Shown: piece by piece, positions 1-12,311 of the stretch
Numbering within the stretch: position 1 is the stretch's first letter
Layout of the letters: every line of letters starts with the position of its first letter
Source: Leptobrachium leishanense
Taxonomy: Eukaryota > Chordata > Amphibia > Anura > Megophryidae
Reading direction: 5' to 3'
NCBI GenBank assembly: GCA_009667805.1
Contig: CM019075.1
Coordinates: 12,725,738 to 12,789,737, forward strand
DNA length: 64,000 bases
Notes under the pieces: generated by a model
Told to the model about the DNA's origin: nothing
The model's input: the letters and a program-made list of their open reading frames with translations, nothing else
Databases searched by the model: none
Position numbers and translations under genes: made by a program

Positions 1-1057
1 CTGGGAAGTTTACAACAGCTCTGGTTAAGTTAGCACCAACTTTGTAATACTGCCCTAGATCGGGATATACCATGCAGAAAAGGGACCCGGGATTATCTCC
101 GCTGTAATTCTGGAGGTTTACCTGTACAGCAGGGAGGTAAATCCCACCGTTTATATTTCTCTGCACTTTTCCTGCAGTAATTCAACGTGCCTTATGGAGT
201 ATACATACATACAGAGTGAGGGTCTAAAATGGTTAAAATTCAACCATAAAAAAAATAAAAAATGACAGCACATGATGGAAAATGTAGAGAGAGTTGAATA
301 GAAGTATCCTGTGGGAGAGGACACTGGAAATGCTGACATCTGGCAGACTGTGGACTGTCTGAGCCCCTCTAACATTGTACAGAGATGGTTTGCCTGTTGG
401 TTTTATCATGTTATGTTACCCAGCTTGTTTATATGTTTTTATTATATTACTCTGTGCAGTTTGTTTATTTTGTGTTGATTAGATTGTATTGCTCTGTAGA
501 ACTTAGTTGTGTGTCGGATGCGTTGTATTTTGCTGCTCACTCAGTTTATTTGTATGTTGGTTATGTCATGTCCTGAAAAGAGTGTCTTGACCCCATGCTA
601 TTGCTTGGCCGAAGCGGATTTTATGCTGGTATACAGTTATGGAGCTGCAGATCTTTTTTTTAACAGTGTTGTAAGCTATAAAAACACCAAGCAAAGGGTT
701 AACTTATCTTCAAACTTAAAAATTCTGTAACACATCTTAGACATGCAAAAAAGTAAAACTTTTCACTTTTTTTTCAACCGTGTTCCATGTCACAGCATCA
801 GCAAAACTACCCATATCTTGCATAAGAGATTTTCCAAACATAAAATGAACATTAGAACTGGATCTACCTGGACTTAAACATGTCCCAGAGGCATGGCATC
901 ATAACGCACGATTGCGGGTTCAGGTAATAGATCATGTTCTTGAATTAAAGGGACAGTACCACCAAAAAATGGAATGTCCTTATTGTGTTTATTTGATGTT
1001 GCTGATATCTTACGTGTTTTGTTTTTCTCTTGTATGCTTAGTTAAGAAAATATTTTC
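1..1057. other. Intergenic DNA, nothing recognised
   Basis: AT-rich unique-looking sequence. The open frames are short and rich in Leu, Tyr and Cys codons, with no domain I recognise. I found no tRNA-like fold and no clear mobile-element end. Confidence 0.5.
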
Positions 1058-1650
1058 CTATATGTGTGTCACTGGGTGCATCCATTGTGTGATATTTTCC
1101 TCTATATGTGTCCCTGGGCGCATCCATTGTGTGATATTTTCCTCTATGTGTCACTGGGTGCATCCATTGTGTGATATTTTCCTCTATATGTGTCCCTGGG
1201 CGCATCCATTGTGTGATATTTTCCTCTATATGTGTCACTGGGCGCATCCATTGTGTGATATTTTCCTCTATATGTGTCCCTGGGCGCATCCATTGTGTGA
1301 TATTTCCCTCTATATGTGTCACTGGGCGCATCCATTGTGTGATATTTTCCTCTATGTGTCACTGGGTGCATCCATTGTGTGATATTTTCCTCTATATGTG
1401 TCATTGGGTGCATCCATTGTGTGATATTTCCCTCTATATGTGTCACTGGGTGCATCCATTGTGTGATATTTTCCTCTATGTGTGTCACTTGGCGCATCCA
1501 TTGTGTGATATTTTCCTCTATATGTGTCACTGGATGCATCCATTGTGTGGTATTTTCCTCTATATGTGTCACTGGGCACATCCATTGTGTGATATTTTCC
1601 TCTATATGTGTCACTGGGTGCATCCATTGTGTGATATTTTGTGTTGTAAA
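1058..1650. repeat. Minisatellite, 40/42-bp unit, about 14 copies
   Basis: Tandem copies built around 'gcatccattgtgtgatattt', separated by 'cctctatatgtgtcactggg'. Units are mostly 42 bp; some have lost a 'ta' and are 40 bp, so the frame jumps between copies. That is why overlapping open frames on both strands cross the array. They translate the repeat and are not genes. Confidence 0.93.
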
Positions 1651-2449
1651 CTGAATCTGGCTGATCTGATCTGGCTGCCTGGGGGCTAAGGCATACTGGT
1701 GACAGGCTGGGCGGGCTGGCAGCATTGGCGTGGCAGTGCCTGCTGCTGGTCACTCCTTGCCCATGGCTGGCACGTTGTGGGCTGGGCCAGCCACCTGCTA
1801 GTAGATGACTTGGGGGCTGAGGCAGGCAACAGTGTAGGCAGGTGAGCACTGCAGATTCATCCTTGCCTTCCAGTTCTTTCCTCCCTTTGAATTCAAATGT
1901 GCCGGCGGGGCACATGACGTGACATGGCGAGGCACGTGACGTGACACGGCGGGATGTGTGTGACATGGTGGGACACATGACACGTCACATGTTGATCTCC
2001 GCCGCCACGCACAGGCCGATCAAAGCTGCGCCTGCCTCCACGCTCAACAGCCGGCGGCCGGGCCGCATCGGCCTCGCATTGTGTCTGTGTGGCAGGCCTG
2101 TCGGCTGGCCAGCAGCTCACTACTCTTGGGGCTGCTGTGGACCTATTTAATGGAAGGGGCCTGGAGCGGCCACTTCACCCACCCCTATATTAATACTGCC
2201 CTGTATGCACCACTTTTAATGCTCCTGGGTTCCAGATTTGCTGCAGCCAGTTGTAAGCTGATGGAACGCTGCTCTCGCTGCAGAAATAGTGTGGGTGCTG
2301 CATTCCCACTGGACCCGACCCCTGCTTTCAACATAAGCGCACAGCAGCGTGCCCATTTGTACTTACTTTTTTTAAGATTCACATTTTACTCTTACTCACA
2401 ATATTCAATATTGATTTTACAATCTCCTTGGCACTTAATGAAGGGGCCA
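1651..2449. other. GC-rich intergenic stretch with clustered TGACGTGAC-like motifs
   Basis: No gene is recognised. At about 1910-1990 short imperfect repeats of a 'gtgacgtgacacggcgg' type create several CRE-like TGACGTGAC or TGACACG motifs. This is followed by GC-rich DNA and a 'ctatttaatggaag' AT box near 2140. It could be a decayed LTR or promoter, but I found no paired TG...CA ends or second copy. Confidence 0.35.
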
Positions 2450-2540
2450 GCAACCTTGGCCCACCAGATGTTTTTGAACTACATCTCCCATGATGCCCAG
2501 ATGCCAATTAGGTTGGCAGAGACTAGTGAGGAAACGTAGT
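2450..2540. mobile_element. Fragment of a short hAT-like element
   Basis: The segment 'ccagcaaccttggcccacc' followed by 'ctacatctcccatgatgc' matches, with changes, the MITE at 25859-25986 ('gttgctaactcctg' end and 'catcatgggagatgtagttc' core). Only part of an element is seen and no target duplication is evident. Confidence 0.4.
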
Positions 2541-2737
2541 GCCAAAAAAAATCTGACTTAAGAGAAAGGTGTTTATCAAGCACACTACATGTGATAACTG
2601 TTTCTTTTTTTTGTAGCTTGATTAACCTTGGCTTTGCAGTTTAAACATTGTTTTTATATTTTCACCACACTTTCTAACGGCACTAGCGGAGTGCTGGACC
2701 TATTTTAAACTTGACTGTTATCTTCTGATGAAGGCTG

Positions 2738-3644
2738 AGGCTGGCCGTCCACTGGAACCGTTTTCGAACGACCGACGATTTCGTCAGACCATGGACGACG
2801 TCGGTCATCCGACCAGGTCAGACTAGGGTCGTCCACTGCGTGCGATCTGTCGTGCGACCACAGACGATCCAGATCAAAATCAGAGGTGGAGTGCAGAGGC
2901 TGCCAAACCAGAATGAACTGGTTTTACATGCAAAAACAAGTTCATTCTGCTTTTGGAACCAGTGCAGTCCTTTTTTTTTTTGTTACTATTATTTTTACTA
3001 TGTGCTTTGTCTGTAAACCTGTCAAACTATCCCCTAAATCAGGGAATGACGCCAACACTTCAGTGCAGTACTGCGCTCTGATATTCGTTCTCTCTGCCGC
3101 CGCAGATTGCTGAAGTGCAGCGATCTGCAGCAAACTGCACCATATTTCGCCATCATTTTTACAGTACAAACCGCAACAAAATTGCACCGTATGGGGAAAT
3201 TCAACATTCAGTGCCCTTCGGGAGGCATGTCAGTGCTTAGTAAATAAACCCCTTAGCGCAGCAGCACCGCTAGTCCCACCATGTTACACAGCTAGTCCCA
3301 CCATGCACAAATGTGTTTTGGTAAACTTGCATCATGTCTGCATCATTTATTTTCAATGGGAGTTAAAAAAAACAGCAAAACCAATATAAATGCGTTTTTT
3401 TTTTAACTCCCCTAATGAGTTTGTCAACGTTCATCTTGCCAAATCGTTCTGAACTCCCAGCCTGCAAGGTGTGATCGCCCATCTGCTGTGGTCTTTACCC
3501 GTCTCCAGAAGTCGGCCGTCGGACGTTTGCCGCAATGGACGATGGTTCCATTCACATTCATGTTACGGGATTGGACGTGCGACGACAGACGATATCAGAT
3601 GATCGCACCATCGCACGAAAACGGTTCCAGTGGACGGCCAGCCT
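2738..3644. mobile_element. Non-autonomous DNA transposon with perfect 29-bp terminal inverted repeats
   Basis: The left end begins AGGCTGGCCGTCCACTGG and runs to 2766. The right end, 3616-3644, is its exact reverse complement over 29 bp. Sub-terminal sequence is rich in cgac/gtcg words (for example 2765-2875 and 3520-3615). The interior has no long open frame, so any transposase is supplied in trans. Flanks are 'ctga' and 'taag'; no clean target duplication is visible, so the superfamily is left open. A Harbinger-like origin with a 3-bp T-A-type target is possible. Confidence 0.8.
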
Positions 3645-5164
3645 AAGGTTAAGCCTAAAATTAGGGTTAATCTACCAAAAAGACCGAATGTAAACATCAA
3701 CCGTCTATGTAATACTTAAAATAGACAGCAACCGTCTTCAGTATGTCTTCTGTGTAAATAAATGATAATGAACAGTAACTTATTGGATCTGAACAGTGAT
3801 CCCCGACTCCGATGAGAAATACATTAACATGAAAGCCTAAAAAAAATTAAATAGTCATGATGTGCCAGTAGGTTTAAAGCTGTTAAGGGTGGGCAGGAGG
3901 GGTTCGGATGGGGCGGATGGGTCCTATCCCTCATGCAGGTTGTGACATGGAAAGGGTGTATCCATATGGGAAATAAACGCCAACGGGCAGGTACATTTTT
4001 AAGAAACAAACTGGTCCAGGGCAAGCTGTACCTCCCTGTGATTACAGTGACTCCACCACTCTCATATCCAGCAGATTATGGTCAGATCTTTCAATGGAGC
4101 AGGAAGAGGATGTATATTCAACAGTCTTGGGAAAAGGTAGGAGTTCCTCCCTAGTTACCCCTCCCAATGTTACACATCTGAGGAAGAAATCAGCCTTGCC
4201 CTTAACGGAGTCACACTCATAGAGAAGGAAGTTGAGAGGAAATGGCTTTACCCGACGCAGTTTCCCGTCACTCCGCAGGCAGATGGAGGCGGGAGAGTGC
4301 GTGTCTTTTGTCACTTGGCTTGGAACGTCTAACATGCCAGGCCCACTGAGCCAGAAACCTTCTTTACGGCGGCTGATAGACTTGCATTCATCCAAGGCAC
4401 CACGTTTGACATCTACCAATTCTGAGCTTGAAATAACATATAACGTTGTGATCTGTAGAGACCGTTTCCATTTGTCTCATTGTCCATATTCCATAATATT
4501 TTGCAGATATGATCAGGAGCCTCGTCTTGTACTATTTATGTTTTGCCTGACCTTGTAACATTACCAATAAAGGCAAATCTGATTGTCAGGATGTGCTAGA
4601 ACTTTGTGAACATCCCTGAAACTCTGACACATGTTACAAAGTTTTTAATCGATCCCCTGTTATTTGTGTAATGAGGCCTGGACTGGCAGGTTTATTGTAG
4701 TGAAGATTATGTGCCACTGGAGTAGTATTTCTTAGCTGGCAGCAGAACAACAAGCCCTCTGTCTGAGGAAGAGCCCAGTGTCTTTTTTTAATTAAAGAGC
4801 CTTCAAAACTTTCACTCCATTTTTATTGCTTGTCCTATTTGTATGTCGCGGCTTTAAAGGGGCACTGCAGGATAGGAAACGCGTTTTGCTCATCTTTACA
4901 GCATTAGTGTAGTATGCTTGTTTGCAATATAAAAACACCCATGCAACTTATAGATTTAAAAATAACATTAAACGGTGAATAACATCTTTTTAGTCCCTGT
5001 ATCTGTTGCTAGGCAGTTACTGAGTTACTTTTTCCCATGCACATTTCTTCTAGGTTAGCTAACACTCATCCAGATCTTTCTCCTAGAGGAATATTTTTCC
5101 TGCTGAGCTCTCCCTGCACCAAGCTTTATTAATACTCGGATATACAGCACAGATACTGGACCCC
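3645..5164. other. Intergenic DNA, nothing recognised
   Basis: Open frames of 66-125 codons lie on both strands around 3824-4558, but none shows a domain, splice context or codon pattern that I can support. An AATAAA occurs near 4567 after a run of unique sequence. 4850-5160 is AT-rich with no recognised element. Confidence 0.4.
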
Positions 5165-6010
5165 GTGATGGTGAGATATATAGGAACATGTCCTGTGGTG
5201 ATCACACAGTGCAAGGTCACAGCATACTGAGCTCATTACAGTGTGATCACACAATGCGAGGTCACAGTGTACTGAGCTCATTAAAGTGTAAACACAGTGT
5301 GAGGTCACAGTGTACTGAGTTCATTACAGTGTGATCACATGATGCAGGGTCACAGTATACGGAGCTCATTACAGTGTGATCACACAATGCGAGGTCAGTG
5401 TACTGAGCTCATTAAAGTGTGAACACAGTGTGAGGTCACAGTGTACTGAGCTCATTAAAGTGTGAACACAATATGAGGTCACAGTGTACTGAGCTCGTTA
5501 CAGTGTGATCACACAATCACCTTGCGAGGTGGGTGTACTGTGCTCATTACAGTGTGATCACACAATACGAGGTCACAGTGTACTGAGCTCATTACAGTGT
5601 TATCACACAATATGAGGTCACAGTGCACTGAGCTCATTACAATGTTATCACACAATGCGAGGTCGGTGTACTGTGCTCATTACAGTGTGATCACACAATA
5701 TCAGGTCACAGTGTACTGAGCTCATTACAGTGTTAAACTTATCAAATAGTGTAAGGTCACAGTGCACTGAGCTCATTACAGCATGATTGCACAATGCAAG
5801 CTCACAGTGTACTGAATTTATAGTGTTATGACACAATGTCAGGTCACGGTGTATTGAGCTCAATACAATGTGATCGCATAATGCATTATCAAGGTCTATT
5901 GAACTCATTATAGGGATCACACATTACGTAATAAATGGTCACAATCTACTGAGTTTATCATAGTGTGATCACAAAATACGTAGGGCAACAATACATTTAC
6001 TGAGGTCATT
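5165..6010. repeat. Minisatellite, about 45-bp unit, about 18 diverged copies
   Basis: Tandem copies of 'gtgatcacacaatgcgaggt' followed by 'cacagtgtactgagctcatt' and 'acagt'. Each unit carries a TGATCACA palindrome and a GAGCTC (SacI) site. Copies degrade toward the right end, where indels break the phase. Confidence 0.92.
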
Positions 6011-6807
6011 ACTGTTTGCACAATATGAGCTCCCCGTATACAGAGCTCAGTATGGGAGAATAGGGGTGTTAGCTTCTTGGTAGTATCTAAATGATGGTGA
6101 TAATAACATGATAAATATATATTTAATGACTGTTGGGAAATGGCATTTGCACCTAAAATAAATTCCGATAAATTATTTGTAACAAGACAACAACAATGTC
6201 TCTCTTTTCTAACACATGCTACAGAATTTATTTTAAATATCCTCTTTATTAAATCTGAAACCCTACCTTTCCGACTCGCTTCTTCCTGATGAACTTCAAA
6301 CTCATCCCGAGTTGCTCTGACGCAGTGATGTCAACAGGCAGCTGTGAAAAATCCTGTATTAGTGGACATTTAAAGGGCTTTAGTGTAAAGTCGTAAGAAA
6401 AGCAAACAGTTTGTGCTTTTACATAAGCCACGTTTAATGCTTATTTCGTCCAACAGCAAGGGAAGAATTGCAAAGCTTTCTGGTCCCATACAGCAAAGTA
6501 ATCTGGTAATAATAATTAGATTTTCAATATTTGCAAACATTTCTCATCGCCAAAAGAGGGTATATGCATTGTAGGGAATGTCCCTGGAGATTGTGAAGAG
6601 CTTTCATATGTCCCTGAGTTTTTTACTTTATGTTGCAACCCATAGTAATTTTTATAAACTGGGTATTGGTTTGGTAACAGTAATGTACACCATGCTGTCA
6701 GTTTCAGTTGTAAAACCATGGGTACCCCAGAATATATACCCTTACAGCCACTGTGCTGCAGGATTTAAGACAAAGGGTCATTAATTAGTAGTTGATGGTG
6801 ATTATTC
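6011..6807. other. Intergenic DNA, nothing recognised
   Basis: AT-rich sequence with only short open frames. I find no recognisable element or gene. Confidence 0.4.
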
Positions 6808-7040
6808 TTGTTTATTTATAAAGTGCCAGCATATTCCGCAGCGCTGTACAATGGGCACAGGGTTGCAATACATTAAACAACATTTTGACAAACCAGTACT
6901 ACAGGAGGAAACGAAGGCCCTATTCCCGTGGGAGTTTTGTTTGCCTTCTTTTGGATCAACAGCAGTAGGTGATGTGTGAAAGGCTGAACTCGATGGACGC
7001 ACAGCTTTTTTCAGCTTGTGCCATTATGTAACTATGATGG
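6808..7040 (+). mobile_element. CR1/L2-like LINE 3' tail and associated dispersed repeat
   Basis: The sequence 'gccttcttttggatcaacag', then 'cagtaggtgatgtg', a '...gatggacgca...' stretch and 'ttttttcagc', ending in 'tatgtaactatg', is the same 3' tail as the LINE fragment at 20247-20945. It is preceded by 'tttataaagtgccagcatat' and 'cgcagcgctgtacaatggg', a dispersed motif that often accompanies such tails in amphibian and fish genomes. No coding sequence remains here. Confidence 0.7.
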
Positions 7041-8177
7041 TGGACTGAACGTCCGAGGTTCAGCGCATAATTTGAAGACCTGGACTAATGGGACGACCTG
7101 CCGACATTCACGTTCTCACTGCAGCGACATCACTTTCACAGAAACGTCAGCATTGGGCCTGAACCAGGACGTTTAGCATCCAGGACAAATCTCAGTCCTG
7201 ACATGCTTGCTATTGGTAGGTAAACGAAGTAGCAGGAACATGATTCATACTCTTGCTCACCTGTATGAAAGCATGCAGCGAGAGAGCAAAGAGCCCCAGC
7301 ACCATCACTGCCAACAAAAGAGGTTACGATGGAAAGGGAGTGTAACTGAAGCAATGGCACAGTGAGGGTTAATGGCACAGTAGAGGCATAATGTAATAAA
7401 ACAGTGGGAAAACAAGGAGATTTCTAACTAAACTGATAAAATATTAACCTTCATTCAAGCTCCGGGTTCCCTATGGATCTTACAGCCGTGGCTTCCATTG
7501 GACCTGCCGTTGTCCAGGAGGGGTGAAGGCTTGATACTTGAGCGAACACCAATCCAACAAGAGTCCTATGCTAGCCGGAATTACTACATCCCAGCCTATT
7601 CCCCAAAATAAGACCAGCGAGCGCTGAGAGCTCATCAGCTTTGGCATATGTTCGGACAGCTGGATCAGTCCTTCCGGACAAATGTGGAGGGTGGTGGGAC
7701 ACTCGGTTCACTTTGACCATTCACCTGGAGCATGGCTGTTAAAATCCAGCCCCTAGAGGTTTTTGAACTCCAACACCCGTGATTCCCTGGCCATCTATTG
7801 CATTGAAACAATTGTGGGAATTGTAGGCATCAACATTGGGGGAACTCCAGGAGTTTGACAGCCCTGACTGAGTGTCCACTTATAAACTGATGGTGTGCCC
7901 TGCCAAAGTAATGCCTTTCCAGAGTGGAAGGAGTTGAAAAAACGATGTAAATCATTGATTTAGGAATCACACATGAGTATATTTGTGAAAGTTCTATGGG
8001 TCCACACGTCCTATTAATTAATCCATCATCTATTTCAGCTCAGAACTTTGGAATAGTTAAGGAAAACATCTTACAGACCTGATGGTTCAGGGGCTGGCTT
8101 CCATTTTTCACATCATTACAATAGATAGATGGTGTGTAATATAACATATGTCTGTCAATCTAACCATACATCTAACC
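7041..8177. other. Intergenic DNA; possible hAT-like remnant at about 7730-7872
   Basis: No gene is recognised. Around 7730-7872 a left 'gcatggctgttaaaatcc' and a right 'ggagtttgacagccctgac' are imperfect inverted copies around a 'cccgtgattccctggcc' core, as in short hAT elements. The ends are too diverged to fix a boundary. The rest is unassigned. Confidence 0.35.
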
Positions 8178-8360
8178 CAGTGGTTCCCAACCGCGGTCCT
8201 CAAGTACCCCCAGAGGCCAGGTTTTGAGGATCACCTTGTGTAAATGAAGACTGAATCCTGCTATCACTGAGCAGCAAATCATATCACCTGTGCTGTGCTT
8301 CACATATATGGAAAACCTGACCTGCTGGGGGTACTTGAGGACCGCGGTTGGGAACCACTG
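8178..8360. mobile_element. hAT-type MITE, 183 bp, with 8-bp target duplication
   Basis: Inverted ends of more than 30 bp start CAGTGGTTCCCAACCGCGG and finish with the matching CCGCGGTTGGGAACCACTG. Both flanks carry the 8-bp duplication 'atctaacc' (8170-8177 and 8361-8368), which identifies the hAT superfamily. The CAGTGGTTCCCAACC end resembles hAT/Charlie elements. It has no coding capacity. Confidence 0.93.
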
Positions 8361-8368
8361 ATCTAACC

Positions 8369-8999
8369 TATAAAAAAAAAGCAAACAGCTTAACAATAGG
8401 TATTTTACCGTCATAGCAGTGGGCTATAATTTTAACTACAGGCATTCATTTTTATGAATTATACAGCCCTGAGAGCAGTAACTGTCTTTTACATTTATGT
8501 TTTTTTACGCATTGAATGTGACCCTACTTTGCAGGTAATGCTAGCCTGAGGTCTTAGCATACCAGAGAACACGAATTTTGGGATGGGGCAGGAAATATTA
8601 AATATAGAGATTTGCAAACACCTGCTGCCTGTCCTGATTAACCCCGGTTACCTGAGAGTTTGATGTCCTACTCCACTCAGTATTCCATGTTTTTGTCCAT
8701 CCTCTCTTGCCTTTACCTGCACCTATGGAATAAAAGAACAAAACATTAAAGCCAATTTAGGTAGTATTAGTTCATGTAACAAAGCATTCAGCTTTTATTT
8801 TTATACAAAATTAAGTTTATGGCCTGAATGGCAGGAATCAGGATTATGGGAATGTTTACAAATTTCACACATAAATATATCTATACATAGATGCAACTTA
8901 AAACAAGGATTGTTTTAAAACACAGCGATTACAAACAGCATTAAAGCTTAGAGATGTATTGCTGAAAATGCAATTTTTTGCAGCTGTTATACAGCCACA
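8369..8999. other. Intergenic DNA, nothing recognised
   Basis: AT-rich sequence without recognisable genes or element ends. Confidence 0.4.
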
Positions 9000-10595
9000 T
9001 TCCTCAGATATATGAAGGAGCCCCTAAAAAGACGCCCGCACACCCTGAATATATGGAGGAGCCTCTAAAAAGACACCAGCATACCCTGAATATATGGAGG
9101 AGCCCCTAAAAAGACACCAGCATACCCTGAATATATGGAGGAGCCCCTAAAAAGACACCAGCATACCCTGAATATATGGAGGAGCCCCTAAAAAGACACC
9201 AGCATACCCTGAATATATGGAGGAGCCCCTAAAAAGACACCAGCATACCCTGAATATATGGAGGAGCCCCTAAAAAGACACCAGCACACCATGAATATAA
9301 GGAGGAGCCCCTAAAAAGACGCCCGCACACCCTAAATATATGGAGGAACCCATAAAAAGACACCAGCATACCCTGAATATATGGAGGAGCCACTAAAAAG
9401 ACACCCACACACCCTGAATATATGGAGGAGCCTCTAAAAAGACACCAGCATGCCCTGAATATATGGAGGAGCCCCTAAAAAGACACCAGCATACCCTGAA
9501 TATATGGAGGAGCCCCTAAAAAGACACCAGCATACCCTGAATATATGGAGGAACCCCTAAAAATCCACCCGCACACCCTGAATATATGGAGGAGCCACTA
9601 AAAAGACACCCACACACCCTGAATATATGGAGGAACCCCTAAAAATCCACCCGCACACCCTGAATATATGGAGGAGCCACTAAAAAGACACCCACACACC
9701 CTGAATATATGGAGGAGCCCCTAAAAATCCACCCGCACACCCTGAATATATGGAGGAGCCCCTAAAAAGACACCCGCACACCCTGAATATATGGAAGAGC
9801 CCCTAAAAAGACACCCGCACACCCTGAATATATGAATGAGCCCCTGAAAAGACACCCGCACACCCTACATATATGGAGGAGCCCCTAAAAAGACACCCAC
9901 ACACCCTGAATATATGGAGGAGCCCCTAAAAAGCCACACACACACCATGAATATATGGAGGAGCCCCTAAAAAGACACCCACACACCGTGAATATATGGA
10001 GGAGCCCCTAAAAAGACACTCACACACCCTGAATATATGGAGGAGCCCCTAAAAACACACCCGCACAACCTGAATATATGTAGGAACCCCTAAAAAGACA
10101 CCCACACACCCTTAATATATGGAGGAGCCCCTAAAAAGACACCCGCACACCCTGAATATATGGAAGAGCCCCTAAAAAGACACCCGCACACCCTGAATAT
10201 ATGAATGAGCCCCTGAAAAGACACCCGCACACCCTACATATATGGAGGAGCCCCTAAAAAGACACCCACACACCCTGAATATATGGAGGAGCCCCTAAAA
10301 AGCCACACACACACCATGAATATATGGAGGAGCCCCTAAAAAGACACCCACACACCGTGAATATATGGAGGAGCCCCTAAAAAGACACTCACACACCCTG
10401 AATATATGGAGGAGCCCCTAAAAACACACCCGCACAACCTGAATATATGTAGGAACCCCTAAAAAGACACCCACACACCCTTAATATATGGAGGAACCCC
10501 TAAAAAGACACCCGCACACCCTGAATATATGGAGGAACCCCTAAAAAGACACCCACACACCCTTAATATATGGAGGAACCCCTAAAAAAACCAGC
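9000..10595. repeat. Minisatellite, 41-bp unit, about 39 copies, with a 9-unit higher-order duplication
   Basis: Units read 'ccctgaatatatggaggagc' then 'ccctaaaaagacaccagcat' plus one base. The left part is homogeneous ('caccagcata' type) and the right part is a mixture of 'cacccgcaca', 'cacccacaca' and 'ccacacacac' types. A rare variant ('tatgaatgag' ... 'cctgaaaag') occurs at 9831 and again at 10200, exactly 369 bp (9 x 41) apart, with the following variants in the same order. A nine-unit block has therefore been duplicated. Confidence 0.95.
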
Positions 10596-11554
10596 AACAC
10601 ACTTAAATATGTGTAAATTACCACACTTAAAATGAGGTACATTGGATAATAAAAATGAGGGATCCCAAAATAGGGACCGTCCATCCTACAGAAACACTTG
10701 AGAGGTATGAACTCAGCCCACAGTGGATGTTGCCAGTAAAAAGAACAAAGTGGCTTCAACCATAACAATACTTTTGGAAAGTGTCTGAAATGCCTCTGAA
10801 GATTGGAAGTGGATTGTATGGGTTTGATATCCTTCACATGTTAACACTCGGTTTGGTGTATGTTGACTAGTACAGATCGTGCGTGTCACTGACTACGACT
10901 TTGATATAAGTTATTGGCATTGGAAGGGTTAGGTTCCTGGTTTAAATTTTTTTTTATATATTTTGGCCGGAGTTCACATGAGTGAAAGATGAAGGAGAAA
11001 AAAAATGAGGAAAAGAGATGAAAAGAGGGGGAGGAGAAAAAGTCCTTCTGCTACAAATGGGAAGATGACATGCTGGAGAATGATAAAAACCCACAGATAT
11101 TAATCCATAAAGGGGAAAAAAATGGAGAGGACAACCAGATGTCAGATCCAAAAAAGAGTAATGAGGAGAGAGAAAAAAAAAAGGACAAAACCAGAGGAAC
11201 ACAGTGAACAATGCCATAAGCAGCAAACAAAGTGAAATTAGAACAGTATACACATAGCTTGCTGATGGGAGGAACCTGGCTTTTGTTTTGTTTTGAGTGC
11301 GGTCACAATTTAGCATTGCATTTGGGAAAAGGAAACAGATATCATGTATTCGTGTCTCTTTTAGTACGATTGTGAAAAGCAAACATATAAGTGAACCCTT
11401 CTGTTTAGTCCACCTTCAGGCTTACTCTTGCACCATGGAAGCTGCAGTCTCTATATTGTCTTTGGCCAGAAGCTCCTCTAACCCACCCTCAGTCCCTGCA
11501 GGTAGAAAGGGACCTGAGTGTTCATCAAAGCAGACAAGCAACTTATACCCTAAA
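10596..11554. other. Intergenic DNA, nothing recognised
   Basis: Open frames at about 10541-10837 and 10954-11382 on the minus strand are Phe/Leu/Pro rich, lie in simple purine-rich sequence and show no domain. I do not call a gene. Confidence 0.4.
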
Positions 11555-11672
11555 TGGTACAGAGTTAGGGAAATCCAAGCAGGAGAAGGATTTGGGAATA
11601 ATCATAGACTTCAAACTAAGTAACAATGTGCAATGTCAATGTCAAGGCCTGCAAGGTATTGGCATGCATTAA
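11555..11672 (+). pseudogene. CR1/L2-like LINE ORF2 fragment, part 1 (left of the nest)
   Basis: Conceptual translation around 11570-11672 gives a 'KDLGIIID' type segment followed by residues typical of the region after the reverse transcriptase of L2/CR1 ORF2 proteins. The frame stops at the TTAA of 11669-11672, where a piggyBac-like element is inserted. It resumes in the same orientation at 20247. The copy contains substitutions and is not functional. Confidence 0.6.
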
Positions 11673-11891
11673 CCCTTTCGCTGCGGAGGACGCGCTCAGG
11701 GCATCCACCCGCAGGTAGGGTTCCATGCGGAGGACGCGCTGAGCACGTCCTCCCTTTGGGGCCAGCGATCGGCCGGATTCCGGCCGATCGCTGTGCCCCC
11801 CGGTGCGGGCTGACATCCTCGATGTCAGCCCAGCACCCGGAACCGCCGCCGGCACAATTAGATGTCATCGCGGCCGCGCGATGACATCTAA

Positions 11892-12130
11892 TTATAGAAT
11901 TTAGCTAAGTATGACGATAAGTTAGAATTTTAATAAAGGACTCAGAGGCGAGTATTGCAATCTCTTTCTTGCTTTTTAATATAGCAGCAAACAGAAATGT
12001 CAAAAAGAAACATTAGACATTTAAAGAAACACTTTGCTAACAATGGACCAGTGGACCCTTCCCCAGTGAGTCAGTCCAAAGTCCATAAGTAGATCCCTGT
12101 TCCCACCTTTTCTCCCTCTTTTCTTGCCAA
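11892..12130 (-). repeat. DIRS inverted terminal repeat, 3' copy
   Basis: Reverse complement, with few changes, of 19040-19242. Shared stretches include 'ctttcttgctttttaata', 'agcaaacagaaatgtc', 'gaaacactttgctaacaatg' and 'cataagtagatccctgttcc'. About 45 bp at the outer end (11892-11936) are specific to this copy, as expected for the two ends of a DIRS element. Confidence 0.9.
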
Positions 12131-12311
12131 CAACGATAACTAGGCGAAAAAGTGAAGAAATATGATCCAGCCGGATGTCAGAAGAGCAGGAACTGCCAAC
12201 AGATGGATCTCAACATCTCACCGAGCTGAAATAAAAGGAAGAGTGAGATACCAGCGTGACAACGCAAAAGCGCACTCAAGCCTTAAGTCCGCCCTGGGAG
12301 GGCAGGGTGGG

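Noticed and set aside
1038..1978. Overlapping open frames of 90-208 codons on both strands
   Set aside because: Translations of the 40/42-bp minisatellite; the same peptide repeats appear in every frame.
4042..4558. Opposed open frames of 108 and 125 codons
   Set aside because: No recognisable domain, no splice or start context, and overlapping frames on both strands; not enough for a gene call.
9000..10595. Regular short repeats that might suggest a CRISPR-like array
   Set aside because: Units are contiguous without unique spacers, and the genome is eukaryotic; it is a minisatellite.
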